Origin: Archivesica marissinica
Lineage: Eukaryota; Mollusca; Bivalvia; Venerida; Vesicomyidae
Reading direction: 5' to 3'
Length of the DNA: 64,000 nucleotides
NCBI GenBank assembly: GCA_014843695.1
Contig: CM026393.1
Coordinates: 11,877,772-11,941,771, forward strand
The first letter of the stretch is position 1, and the number at the start of each line of letters is the position of its first letter. The notes under the pieces are model-generated. The model saw only the letters and a list, made by a program, of their open reading frames with translations. It did no database searches and was not told where the DNA came from. A program made the position numbers and the translations under genes. This document shows positions 25,501-39,605 of the stretch, piece by piece.

Positions 25501-28500
25501 TTTATATCGATATGACTGGCTCCGTTTATATCGATATGCTACATATAACTGGCTCCGTTTATATCGATATGTTACATATAACTGGCTCCGTTTATATCGA
25601 TATGCTACATATAACTGGCTCCGTTTATATCGATATGTTACATATAACTGGCTCCGTTTATATCGATATGCTACATATAACTGGCTCCGTTTATATCGAT
25701 ATGCTACATATAACTGGCTCCGTTTATATCGATATGCTACATATAACTGGCTCCGTTTATATCGATATGTTACATATAACTGGCTCCGTTTATATCGATA
25801 TGTTACATATAACTGGCTCCGTTTATATCGATATGTTACATATAACTGGCTCCGTTTATATCGATATGCTACGTATAACTGGCTCCGTTTATATCGATAT
25901 GCTACATATAACTGGCTCCGTTTATATCGATATGTTACATATAACTGGCTCCGTTTATATCGATATGTTACATATAACTGGCTCCGTTTATATCGATATG
26001 CTACATATAACTGGCTCCGTTTATATCGATTTTCGGTTATGTCGAATTATTGTGTTCGGTCCGAATTCTACATTTATATCTTGTTTATATTTTCAGTGAT
26101 ATAAGCAACAACCAACTCGTGGTGATTGACTCGAGGGCGTTCGCTGGTCTCGCATCGTTGAATACACTGTAAGTATTATTAGATCACTGTCGTGACGTCA
26201 TACCTTTATACGTGCAGTCCATTGTTATTAATATTCATATTAGTAGGATCTTGTTATATATTAAGTGTGTGTTTTAAGTAAGATATAAACTTGCAGTCCA
26301 TTATTATTAATATTGGACTGCTGTCAAAAGGCCAGTATTATACTAAATCCTAAGCGTAAATGTACGAAATTAACAATTTTAATTAGTAGGGTCTTGTTAT
26401 ATATTAAGTGTGTGTTTTAAGTAAGATATAAGCCTTAAACGGATCAAATATGTAAACTATTGGCAATGTCTACGGTGCTACGCGCCTCAGACAGTCCAAT
26501 ATGTTACATATTTGATCGTTTTCGGCTTATATCCTATACATATATTGATTGTGAACGGAATAAATTGATAAAGGAGTCTCCAGAAACATGGGCATGACGT
26601 ATTCACGACTAGACCTGCAGTATCACTTGACGCCCCCCAATAATTATAAGTATGTACATACAGTATCGTATTTAAGCTATCTTTACCGTAATTAGCAGTT
26701 TAAACTTTATTTATTTTACAACGATTGCGAAGCAAGTTCTAGCAACTTATATTAATCACTCTCGTTGGCACGGATGAAAGCGTAAATGTGGTCATTCGTG
26801 TGGGAGGAAACCGGAGTACCCGGAGAAAACCCACCTGTCCGATCTGGCGACCACCGTATCATCTCACATACTTCCCGATCCGAGGATCGAACCAGGGTTA
26901 CATTGTGAGAAGCGAGCGCGCTAACCACTGCGCTAATCAGTCCTAACGAAGATTAGTATACCAGAGGACATAGAAAACGCACGCCTACATTATATGATTA
27001 TTATTGTATGAAAACGAAATACGAAAAATATTCCAAAATGTTTAAAAACTGTGTATTTATGTAGTTATTGTTTTTCATGTAAAAACACAATTATCCGAAG
27101 TGTGCGTTTTCTATGTCCTCTAGTATATTTGGTAAATTTGTTGGTAAGCAGTAAACTTGTGACCGTTTGTATGCCTCAGTTATTGTTGTTGTTGTTGCTG
27201 TCGCTGTTGTTTGTCAGCAACCATTTAACAATGACAAGCAGTATGGACGCACCAATATCAAAACATTCCTCTACACCCCCGGGAACCAATCCAACAAAAG
27301 AAAACCAGCCTTCTATGTTCTAGTGTCATTCACTATGGAAACATGTTATAACATTATATAACCACACACCGTCGTGTAGAACAGTATAGTTCGTGCATTA
27401 CATGAACACCACTTTCAATTAGAATGCCATTATCTGTTGTTTCTTCAATTAGGGTGATTTACGGCAACAAGATAACGGAGCTTCCGCTGGGAGTGTTTGA
27501 TGGACTCTCGTCTCTGCAACTGTTGTAAGTATACATACAGACAATATAGTTTATTATATTATTATTCCAATGTGCAGTTCTCACTTATAGTGCTATCTTT
27601 TGATTGCATTTGATTGTATATATGTTGAGGGCCTCGTGGTAGATTAACTTTTGTTAAATGAGTACTCTCGTTAAATAAAGTCTTTATTATTATTATTATT
27701 ATTATTATAATATACATGTACATGTTGTTCTTATATTACAATGCAATACAATAGATACAAGCTACGGACGGATACGTAGTCCAGTGTTTAACACCATGGT
27801 TTATTTATCGCCGCTACTTGTTGCCCATGTGAGCGACGCCTCTTGAAGCGATTAGTGATTTTAGATTTTGGAGGATAGTGCAATGATACAGACAGAGACC
27901 CATTCCAGAGTCTCGTGCACGTGAGAACCGTTACAGAATCTCCTCTTGTTTGTTACGTGCACGGTGTAAAGCACCGACACGAGACCTCGGCTTAAAGTCC
28001 AATCTGAAAGACTGTTAATAGTATTAAGGTCAGAGAGGGGATCGAACCTGCGATACTGATTGACCGCTATATTTCACCCATTATACCTGGGCTTATCTAT
28101 TGTTGGGATACTCTGAACTAAATTATGTGTGAACGATCTATCACGTGATTAGAATACAATCCAACAAATAATCGCTTCCGGAGAAATTATTATTTTCAGT
28201 TTTGAGAGTTTATATTTTGCAAAGACACAGTTTTCAGATGGAAAAGAATTGTTCAGATTATTTCAGATTTAGCTGAAGGGTCGTTGTTATTTATACCTGA
28301 ACATTTATATTCGTTCCTTGGCTTAAGATGCCTGCATCTATTTCCTGTTACACTGTACAGTATCCATCGGAAAGATTACTGTAGCTTTCTATATTTTCAG
28401 ATTGCTAAACAGAAATAGAATATCCTGTGTACCTGTGGAAACATTTAAGGACCTGACGAGCTTAAACTTATTGTAAGTACACACGGGAGCAAGTATTATC

Positions 28501-31500
28501 CCCTTCTTTATACAACTGGACAGGTATTATCCCCTTCTATATACAACTGGACAGGTATTATCCCCTTCTATATACAACTGGTCGGGTATTATCCCCTTCT
28601 ATATACAACTGGACAGGTATTATCCCCTTCCATATACAACTGGACAGGTATTATCCCCTTCTATATACAACTGGACAGGTATTATCCCCTTCTATATACA
28701 CTTGGACAGGTATTATCCCCTTCTATATACACTTGGACAGGTATTATCCCCTTCCATATACAACTGGGCGGGTATTATCCCCTTCTATATACAACTGGAC
28801 AGGTATTATCCCCTTCTATATACAACTGGACAGGTATTATCTCCTTCTATATACAACTGGTCGGGTATTATCCCCTTCTATATACAACTGGTCGGGTATT
28901 ATCCCCTTCTATATACAACTGGTCGGGTATTATCCCCTTCTATATACAACTGGACAGGTATTATCCCCTTCTATATACAACTGGACATGTATTATCCCCT
29001 TCTATATACAACTGGACAGGTATTATCCCCTTCTATATACAACTGGACAGGTATTATCCCCTTCTATATACAACTGGACAGGTATTATCCCCTTCTATAT
29101 ACAACTGGACAGGTATTATCCCCTTCTATATACAACTGGACAGGTATTATCCCCTTCTATATACAACTGGACAGGTATTATCCCCTTCTATATACAACTG
29201 GACAGGTATTATCCCCTTCTATATACACTTGGACAGGTATTATCCCCTTCTATATACACTTGGACAGGTATTATCCCCTTCCATATACAACTGGGCGGGT
29301 ATTATCCCCTTCTATATACAACTGGACAGGTATTATCCCCTTCTATATACAACTGGACAGGTATTATCCCCTTCTATATACACTTGGACAGGTATTATCC
29401 CCTTCTATATACAACTGGACAGGTATTATCCCCTTCTATATACAACTGGACAGGTATTATCCCCTTCTATATACAACTGGACAGGTATTATCCCCTTCTA
29501 TATACAACTGGACAGGTAGTATCCCCTTCTATATACAACTGGACAGGTATTATCCCCTTCTATATACAACTGGACAGGTATTATCCCCTTCTATATACAA
29601 CTGGACAGGTATTATCCCCTTCCATATACAACTGGACAGGTATTATCTCCTTCTATATACACTTGGACAGGTATTATCCCCTTCTTTATACCACTGGACA
29701 GGTATTATCCCCTTCCATATACATCTGGACAGGTATTATCCCCTTCTATATACAACTGGACAGGTATTATCCCCTTCCATATACAACTGGACAGGTATTA
29801 TCCCCTTCTATATACAACTGGACAGGTATTATCCCCTTCCATATACAACTGGACAGGTATTATCCCCTTATATATACAACTGGACAGGTATTATCCCCTT
29901 CTATATACACTTGGACAGGTATTATCCACTTCTATATACAACTGGACAGGTATTGTCCCCTTCTATATACAACTAGGCACGTATTATGCCCTTTTTATAT
30001 ACAACTGGACAGGTATTATCCCCTTATATATACAACTGGACGGGTATTATCCCCTTCTATATACAACTGGACATGTCTTATCCCTTATATATACAACTGG
30101 ACGGGCATTATCCATTTATATATACAACTGGACAGGTATTATACCGATACAAGTTGTACGTTTTTAACGTCCTTGTTTTCACGACAATAATTCTGTTGAC
30201 ATTTTCTTAAATTTAATTGCTAAAACCTGTCATAACACGTGTTTTATAAGCTTTCCAAAGAGCCCGTTAAATAAGTTTTGCAAACGTGCATGAATGAACG
30301 TTTTGGTGAAACATAATGTATGTTTATTTTAATTCACAACTTTTATGTTTACAATGTGGTTGAATGTATAACAGTGGTGTGTACGTTACCTTGTATAATA
30401 TTTATTATTTGTGACATTTTCTGCATGTTTTTCTCAACATTTTACATAAACAATTTCCAGATGTTAAAGGCATTGCCTCTTACATAACATTGCTAAACTT
30501 TAGTTTCCTAACACTTTTTATCTTTCTAACGCATCAGAAATTGAGTTTCACAAAACCAAGGGAATGTCTCTACGTTTGCATACCCTGGAAGCGGAACAGC
30601 GGTAACTGTAATCATTTTATTGGTATAAGCGTTTTAAACGTAGTTTCACTTTAAACGTAATGAATGCGTAGAATAAACACAAAGTCGTTTCTTAACTCTC
30701 CGAGATAGTAAATGTTCTGATAATTATCCAGTGGATAGAATTTACGATAAACAGTCGGAAAGTAGCCAAAATCATGCAATCAAAATATCAACAGTGTTAT
30801 CATTTAGCGCATATTCTTACGAGTTATATTTGTTATTCCTTCTTTTCACGTCTCGTTTTATTTTGAAACTATATGAAATGGGAATAAATATATAATTATA
30901 AGCTCGTTTCGTTAACATATGCTGTAACAATCCAATATATATATATGGCTGTCCGATTAGCGCAGTGGTTAGCGCGCTAGCTTCTCACCAATGCAATGCA
31001 ACCCGGGTTCGATCCTCGGACCGGGAAGTATGTGAGATGGTACTTTATTTATTTTACAACGATTGCGAAGCAAGTTCTAACAACTTATATTAATCACTCT
31101 CGTTTACGCCGATGAAAGCGTAAATGTGGTCATCCGTGTGGGAGGAAACCGGAGTACCCGGAGAAAACCCACCTGTCCGATCTGGCGACCACCATACCAT
31201 CTCACATACTTCCCGGTCTCTAAGTAGGAACGGTATCTTAAGCCAGGCTACTTTGTTCAAAAACCACACACGCGGGAACTGAAAAAATGATTTATTAATA
31301 CAAGTTGCCTCTTAATAGACGTGGTCTCTTAATAAACGTGGTCATTCGAGTACGTGTGGCATTATTAACAAAAACCATTCAATAATTTACCTGAATCGCT
31401 TAGATCATTTATTATATTCACTAACTTACCTCGCTTAGATCATTTATTATATTCACTAACTTACCTGAACCGCTTAGATCATTTTTTATGTTTGTTTATT

Positions 31501-34500
31501 TTACTAGGTCGCTGTATGACAATAAGTTAGAATCGCTGGCGAACGAAACATTTTCTCCTCTGATAAACCTGCAAACACTGTAAGTATTCATGAACTATAT
31601 TAACCCTTTCCTTCATAGAGATTTAAGTTAATATACTATTATATCGCCATACAAACGATAGCCATTTAGCTATCATGCAGTGGATAAGTAGTCGCCATAT
31701 CTATCCCACCTCAATAGTTATTACTGGTACTACATCAGATGCTGGCCTATATTATGAACATTGATTTGGAAACTACATTGTCAATGTATGTTGTATTGGT
31801 AATGGCGTCAAGAGGTGCTTCTATGAGGGAAATGAGTAATGACGGGAACGGGCCGGTGGTTCATATGCCCACACATGTATTAGTTACCGTTATACATTCA
31901 AGGGGAACAAAACAAGCACACGCAGCGGCGTAGCCAGCTGAAAATGATGGGCAGGCCCATTTGAATTATTAAGCACCATAGGTGCGAATATTTGAGGACC
32001 AAATGTGCGAACCCGGTAGGGGGTCTGGGGGCATTCTCCCCACTAATTCTTTGAAACCTAGACATCAAATGGTGCACTCTAGTACCTTTTAAGGGAAGTT
32101 TATACACTAACAAACAAATAAGAAAAGTTCAGGTTTTCATCAGCAAACTAAACACTTCCCGAATATATTGTGCAAGTCCATGGATTGTGGCGTAAAGTAT
32201 GATGGTTTTAGTTATATTTTTAAAAATCGGTCTAATATTATAATATTAATGAATATTTCCATTCGATTTCGTTATTTTTGTAAGCACCTTGAGATTAGTA
32301 TCATCAGACAAGGTGTCGTGTTTTTCTGAAATACGTTCTAAGGGGAATAAATCCTATATCAAAACCAAATATACAAATAACTGTGTGATATTTCCTTTCG
32401 GTTGTAAAACAACAAATAAATTGCCTAGTAAATACATAGTAAAAAGTAAAAACATACAGTCTGTTCATTTATATTTCCAATCTTTCATTTCTTCTGATAC
32501 CACATCCACGGTGAAGAGGTATTCAAATCAGCATGAAACACACCAAGAATATTTCAAATTTAATGTTTGAAATAGCCAGTGCTCACCTGTGAATAACGTC
32601 ACTGTGCTTACACACTGTATTCCTCCGCCACATAATACAGTATACCAACCTTCAGTTTGCAATGGCCTGAATTCTTATACCACATCTTTTCTACACATCA
32701 ACTAGTCTGAAGTCTTCTCAAGTCACATAATTTCTCAAAAAACACAAACACTCATGAAAATGCAGTTTTACCAAAACGAAAAATGAACTATATTAGTTAT
32801 TGGGACTACATTCGAGTGGACCGCCGCGGATGCACTTCTGCCTATTTAAGTATATACAACCATTCTTAATGATTATACTACAGGCACCTGGGACGAAACC
32901 CGTTTATCTGTGACTGTAACCTGGCCTGGCTGTCTGAGTATCTAGAATTGAACCCGATAGAGACCAGCGGAGCACGATGCGTAAGACCCAAGAGAATGGA
33001 GAGAAGAAAATTAAGTGGAACAAAATCGTCGAAATTCAAATGTAAAGGTGATTTGGGTTTTATGCATGTTCAATATCGACGCTGTTTTCAATGGAGATAC
33101 TCGAGCAGTTAGAGGCTGCATAGGTCAATACAGTTCTCAAGTTATGCTTCAGACGGATATGAACTATTTTAACGCTTAAAATGCTGACTAAATTGGTAGG
33201 AATGTGCAAATAACATAGATCCAGATCAGCCGCGGTGTTAGTCTGATCAGGATCGATGTTGGTTGCTCTTCAGCCAAGTGTGTTAGCTCCACTATCCGAA
33301 TAACAAACAACATAGATCCAGATCAGCCACGGTATTAGTCTGATCAGGATCGATGTTGGTTGCTCTTTAATCAAATGTTTTAGCTCCACTATCCGAATAA
33401 CATAGAACCTGATCAGAAAAATCGTATTTTGTCGTGATTAGCAGGTTAAGGGCTAAATGTTATATGATTTCTGGAACGCAGCATTTGAAAGTATTATATT
33501 AACAGTCAGCCTGTTTGGACAAGTGGTTTCAGGTTCAAAATTGTTTTATTTTATTTTCAGACCATTTTGATAAGCCACACCACACCGTACATACACACAT
33601 TGTAGGCCTATTTAAAAATGACAAACCATTACGGACATAATTACTGACGGGGTGTCATTTTTAAATACGCTTGGATATAGCCTAAGCTGTGTCTTTGTGT
33701 CAAGACTATGGTTTATCAAAATGTTCTTAAAAATTGGGTTTTCAACCCAAAACCACTTGTCCAGACACCATGCGTCTGCAATGGGGATTGCAATAGCATA
33801 ATGAATATGTATTGGCCAATGTAGCCCTAAATGTTGAGATGATCACAAGGTTGATGTCGTCAGTCTTACAGCATGAATGTTGTCCCATATACAATCGTCG
33901 CATCTCAGACCATAGGTACGGTATGTATTCATTTGCTTTAGTAAGACAATTTATTCGTCTTTTAATTTTCATTTTATTTTTCGCTGCTGCACTCTTACAA
34001 ACCCATCAAAGCATTAAGCAATATTCCAAGTTGTTACCAAGGAATTCCTTGTATACTACAGGACATAGAAAACGCACACATACATTATATAATACAGGAC
34101 ATAGAAAACGCACACCTACATTATATACTACAGGACATAGAAAACGCACACCTACATTATATACTAGAGGACATAGAAAACGCACACCTACATTATATAC
34201 TAGAGGACATAGAAAACGCACACCAACATTATATACTAGAGGACATAGGAAACGTACACCTACATTATATACTAGAGGACATAGAAAACGCACAAATACA
34301 TTATATACTAGAGGACATAGAAAACGCACACCTACATTATATGCTACAGGACATAGAAAACGCACACCTACATTATATACCAGAGGACATAGAAAACGCA
34401 CACCTACATTATATACCAGAGGACATAGAAAACGCACACCTACATTATATACTAGAGGACATAGAAAACGCACACCTACATTATATACTAGAGGACATAG

Positions 34501-37500
34501 AAAACGCACACCTACATTATATACTAGAGGACATAGAAAACGCACACCTACATTATATACTAGAGGACATAGAAAACGCACACCTACATTATATACTAGA
34601 GGACATAGAAAACGCACACCTACATTATATACTAGAGGACATAGAAAACGCACACCTACATTATATACTAGAGGACATAGAAAACGCACACCTACATTAT
34701 ATACTAGAGGACATAGAAAACGCACACCTACATTATATACTAGAGGACATAGAAAACGCACACCTACATTATATACTAGAGGACATAGAAAACGCACACC
34801 TACATTATATACTAGAGGACATAGAAAACGCACACCTACATTATATACTAGAGGACATAGAAAACGCACACCTACATTATATACTAGAGGACATAGAAAA
34901 CGCACACCTACATTATATACTAGAGGACATAGAAAACGCACACCTACATTATATACTAGAGGACATAGAAAACGCACACCTACATTATATACTAGAGGAC
35001 ATAGAAAACGCACACCTACATTATATACTAGAGGACATAGAAAACGCACACCTACATTATATACTAGAGGACATAGAAAACGCACACCTACATTATATAC
35101 TAGAGGACATAGAAAACGCACACTACATTATATACTAGAGGACATAGAAAACGCACACCTACATTATATACTACAGGACATAGAAAATGCACACCTACAT
35201 TATATACTAGAGGACATAGAAAACGCACACCAACATTATATACTAGAGGACATAGAAAACGCACACCTACATTATATACCAGAGGACATAGAAAACGCAC
35301 ACCTACATTATATACCAGAGGACATAGAAAACGCACACCTACATTATATACTAGAGGACATAGAAAACGCCCCACTACATTATATACTAGAGGACATAGA
35401 AAACGCACACCTACATTATATACTAGAGGACATAGAAAACGCACACCTACATTATATACTAGAGGACATAGAAAACGCACACCTACATAATATGATTATT
35501 ATTATTACATGAAAACGATATACGAAGCATTCCATCAAAGATATATCAAATCTTTAATACAAAACACAAACTGACAATAAAAATATTCCAAAATGTTTAA
35601 AACTATGTATTTATATAGTTATTGTTTTTCATGTAAAAACACACTTATCCAAAGTGTGCGTTTTCTATATCCTCTACTATATTTGCTGTATTCAGATTCT
35701 TTATTTCAAATTGCATTATTCTATTTACACATTCTAAAATCATAACCTTTGCTTGGAATTCGTGATACCGCACTGATAACGCGTTCGCTTCAGGTGCGAA
35801 CGGTCCGGAGTTCGAGCCCCTCTGGAGCCGTTATGATTGTGCCCTTGGCCAAGCCATGCATTTAAATTCCACATTGCCTCTTCTCTCTCCCTAGTGGCGA
35901 TAGATTCCATCAGAAATGGGTGATTAATATAAGTTGTAGGTACTTGTTTCGCAATCGAGCTAAAATAAAGTTGTATAAACTTCTGCTATATCCCTATTTG
36001 TAATGCACAATGCATGTCTATTGTAGTGACTATTGCTATCATTTTATAAACAACATGTTTGTTTATTACTTATTTATCATCAACTAAGATCGTAAAGGAC
36101 AATGGTGCTCGTACACGTGCGCAGATATATGTCCAAGTCCTTAGTATATATTACAGTAACTGGTCGTGTAGACTGTACACTGGCTTCTGATAAATTCAAC
36201 TTTGGTCCGATCCTCGGACCGGGAAGTTTGTAGTATGATACAGTGATATCACAGTCGGGCATGTGGGTATTCTTCGAGTACATCGGTTTCCTCATACATG
36301 AAAGACCACGCTTTGTAAAATAAATAAAAAACGTTCAAATTAACCAACATCGTGCATAGCTTCACACACTCGTGTCTGTTTAATTATAGGTACTGAGGAG
36401 TACCGCACGAGGAATGCCGGAAGTTGCACAATAGACAACACGTGTCCATTGAAGTGTGATTGTTCTGGTACTACGGTCGACTGCTCATCAAGAAGACTGA
36501 CGTCTGTACCAACAAATCTTCCATCATACATTACCCAACTGTAAGTTACTTTTGACCAAGTACTATTTCAGTTTGTTTTTTTAATAATATTTTATTGCAA
36601 TTTTTTCCATAATGATGAATACAATTTACAAATCACAATAACATTACTGTCACATTAATAACATACATAAAACCTAAACCTATGACATGACATTTTCAAA
36701 GTGCAAAAGAATTGGGCTACAAGTTTTGAAAACATTAGCAACAGCCCTTTCCAAAAGGTCAAAGTTGCTATCATTTTGTTCCGATGTATGTAGTACTAAT
36801 ATAAGTAAGTCTTTCAAGAAAATTATTGTTTGGATTGAATAAGAAAATGACGGGATACGCTTAAGAGAATACTAAATGAACAAGAAAAAAATAGAAAAAA
36901 GAATAAATTTAATAGCTTCCCTAATAAGCTGATTGACTGCCTCTTCCCGAAACCCCAAACATCAGAACAATATCGGTCAAGTTAAAAAGACAGAGATATC
37001 TCAATAAATGCAACAGTATGAGCAGTATCGATTTTAAATATCAATCGTTAATGATATTACGGTTTCCACTAATAAATGTTTGCTAACATTTGAGTGATGG
37101 AAATGATTCTTAAATTGGAATATTATAATTAATACTATTTCAGTGGTACTAGTACCATAGTCATGTTTAAATGTATCATTGAGAGGAAAAGTGTAGTACA
37201 AATAGTCCATCCTGTTCATCCTTATTTTCGAAGATTATAATTATATTAGTAGTTTTCCTTAACATAATTTCACACTATAAGCCGGAGAGGGGGGAATATA
37301 GAGATATACATATACATGTATTTTCCATTTCCCTCATTTTGAACTTAAGATTCGAAAGTGTGTTAATATTTTCAAATTCTATAATGATGTTAAATAGCAT
37401 GGCGTCACGTGGTCTAAGTAGAAACTATCGTATTTTGAAGTTGCTTATTTACGGTTAAAGGGAATAATTACATTGGAATAAGTGATTTGAAATGAGATTA

Positions 37501-39567
37501 CATCGAAAATATAAAGCACAACTCATGATATTTCTATATTATTCGTCCTTTTTTAGTGAATTGTAAGCAACTTACTTACATACTGACTAACATACATACT
37601 AGTTTAAACATAGTTTTAAACCATACAGCATAATTATACAAATATACAGTTTACACAAAACTTAGATACATGAATGAAAAAGGATTAGAACCGAAAACTA
37701 TTATAGCGTATAGAGGTATTCTCCTATAGCAAGGTACTTAATGCCGTTACGATATGACAGTGTTGTAATATTTTCTAAACTATTAATTTAAATTTGAAAT
37801 AATTGTAGGTAAGCGTTTTAATCATGAACTGTAAATTGGAATATCAATAACCTAACATACGTACTAACTTACTTACACACTGACATCAACAATAAGGTTC
37901 TCGGATAGACGAGCCATACCATAGTACAGTCAAACCTGTGTTTGTGGTCACCTCTATTAAGCAGCCAACCTGTATTATGCAGCCACTTTCTGTGATTCCC
38001 TTGGCTGGTTGCTTAAAACAGGTTTGACTGTATATATCTATGATTCAATTTGAGTAATACATTTAAAAACCATTTTACTACATTATTATTATATCACTGA
38101 CGTATAATATTATTATTATTTGCAGCGATCTTAAAGACAACCAGATATCAAAGCTGTCACTAGGAATATTTAACGAACTTCCAAATCTACAGATTCTGTA
38201 AGTTGAAAACAGAAATAATTATCAAATACATGTAGGTCCGTCTAGGCACACCTTTACTGTTTCCAATAATGAATATATACATAGCCGTATGTATAGATAG
38301 CCGAATGTATAGATAACCGAATGTATAGTTAGCCGAATGTATGCATAGCCGAATGTATACATAGCCGAATATATAGATAGCCGAATATATAGATAACGGA
38401 TAGATATCCGAATGTATAGATAGCCGAATGTATAGATGGCCGAATGCATATAGATATCCGAATGTATACATAGCCGAATGCATAGATAACCAAATGCATA
38501 TACAGCCGAATATATAGATAACCGAACATATATAGATGAATATATAGATAGCCGAACATATAGATAGCCGAATATGCCGAATATATAGATAGCCGAATAT
38601 ATAGATAGTCGAATGTATAGATAGACGAATATATAGATAGCCGAATATATAGATAGTCGAATGTATAGATAGCCGAATATATAGATAGTCGATAGCCGAA
38701 TATATAGAGAGCCGAGTGTATAGATAGCCGAATGTATAGATAGCCGAATGCATAGATAGCCGAGTGTATAGATAGCCGAATGCATAGATAGCCATATACA
38801 CCAATCCATCCGGAGAATTCAATTTTAAAGTGCTGAACATTTCACAATTCCAAGATAATACGAGCTGCTTTAACTTATTGATGTGTGCCTACATGCACCT
38901 ATTAATGTGTTTTTACGTTTAGTTATCGTCGCTACCGGTTGCCCATATGGGCGACACCTCCTAATGATATTAGGCATTTTATAATGTTGGTGAATAGTGC
39001 AATGATACAGACAGAGACCAAGCCTGAGTCTCCTCAGGTTCATTTACATGTACTGTGTAAAGTACCGACACCAGACCTCTCTTTATAGTTCCATCTAAAA
39101 GACTGTTAATATTTGTAGGGCCTGATTGGGGATCGAACCTGTATCGGTACAGCAACATACGTGTTACATGTGTAGCTTAGGCATGTAGTGATACATCATC
39201 GAAGCCAACTGTGCCTACACATATATCTAACTATTATACCAACAGTGTTCCATAGCCTAACTCCAAACAGACGACATTGATAGATTCAACTTATTATAAT
39301 ATATAAAAACAATATGTATACTCATGCAATTTCAGAGACCTTAGCGACAACTTGCTTGAAATCATTGAAGACAATACCTTTGCCTCCCTTGATAAGCTCA
39401 TTGAATTGTAAGTATGCTTAACAGACTGTTTCATATATGTATTAGTTCTTGCAGCTTATATCTTATTTCCTATGAAAGTTTTACTGGTTACTGTTTACAT
39501 GTTGCATTATGCTATTTCATATTTTAATTTGTTGAGGGCCAAATGAGTTCTCTCGTTAAATAAAATC

Positions 39568-39605
<38 letters not shown>

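Noticed and set aside
28702..30190. Very long open frames (up to 485 codons) across the 31-bp array, and similar ones at 6718-7927, 12494-13613, 25023-26099, 33812-35512, 40462-42225, 49102-49927, 50031-52101
   Set aside because: They are tandem-repeat artefacts. Most units are a multiple of three, or lack stops in every frame; frames are open on both strands at once; and none has a splice or start context. They lie in introns of slit.
38187..38840. Tyr/Ile/Leu-rich minus ORF of 217 codons, which could look like a membrane protein
   Set aside because: Translation of the 16-bp array. Open because the repeated tatagatagccga word lacks stops on the minus strand.
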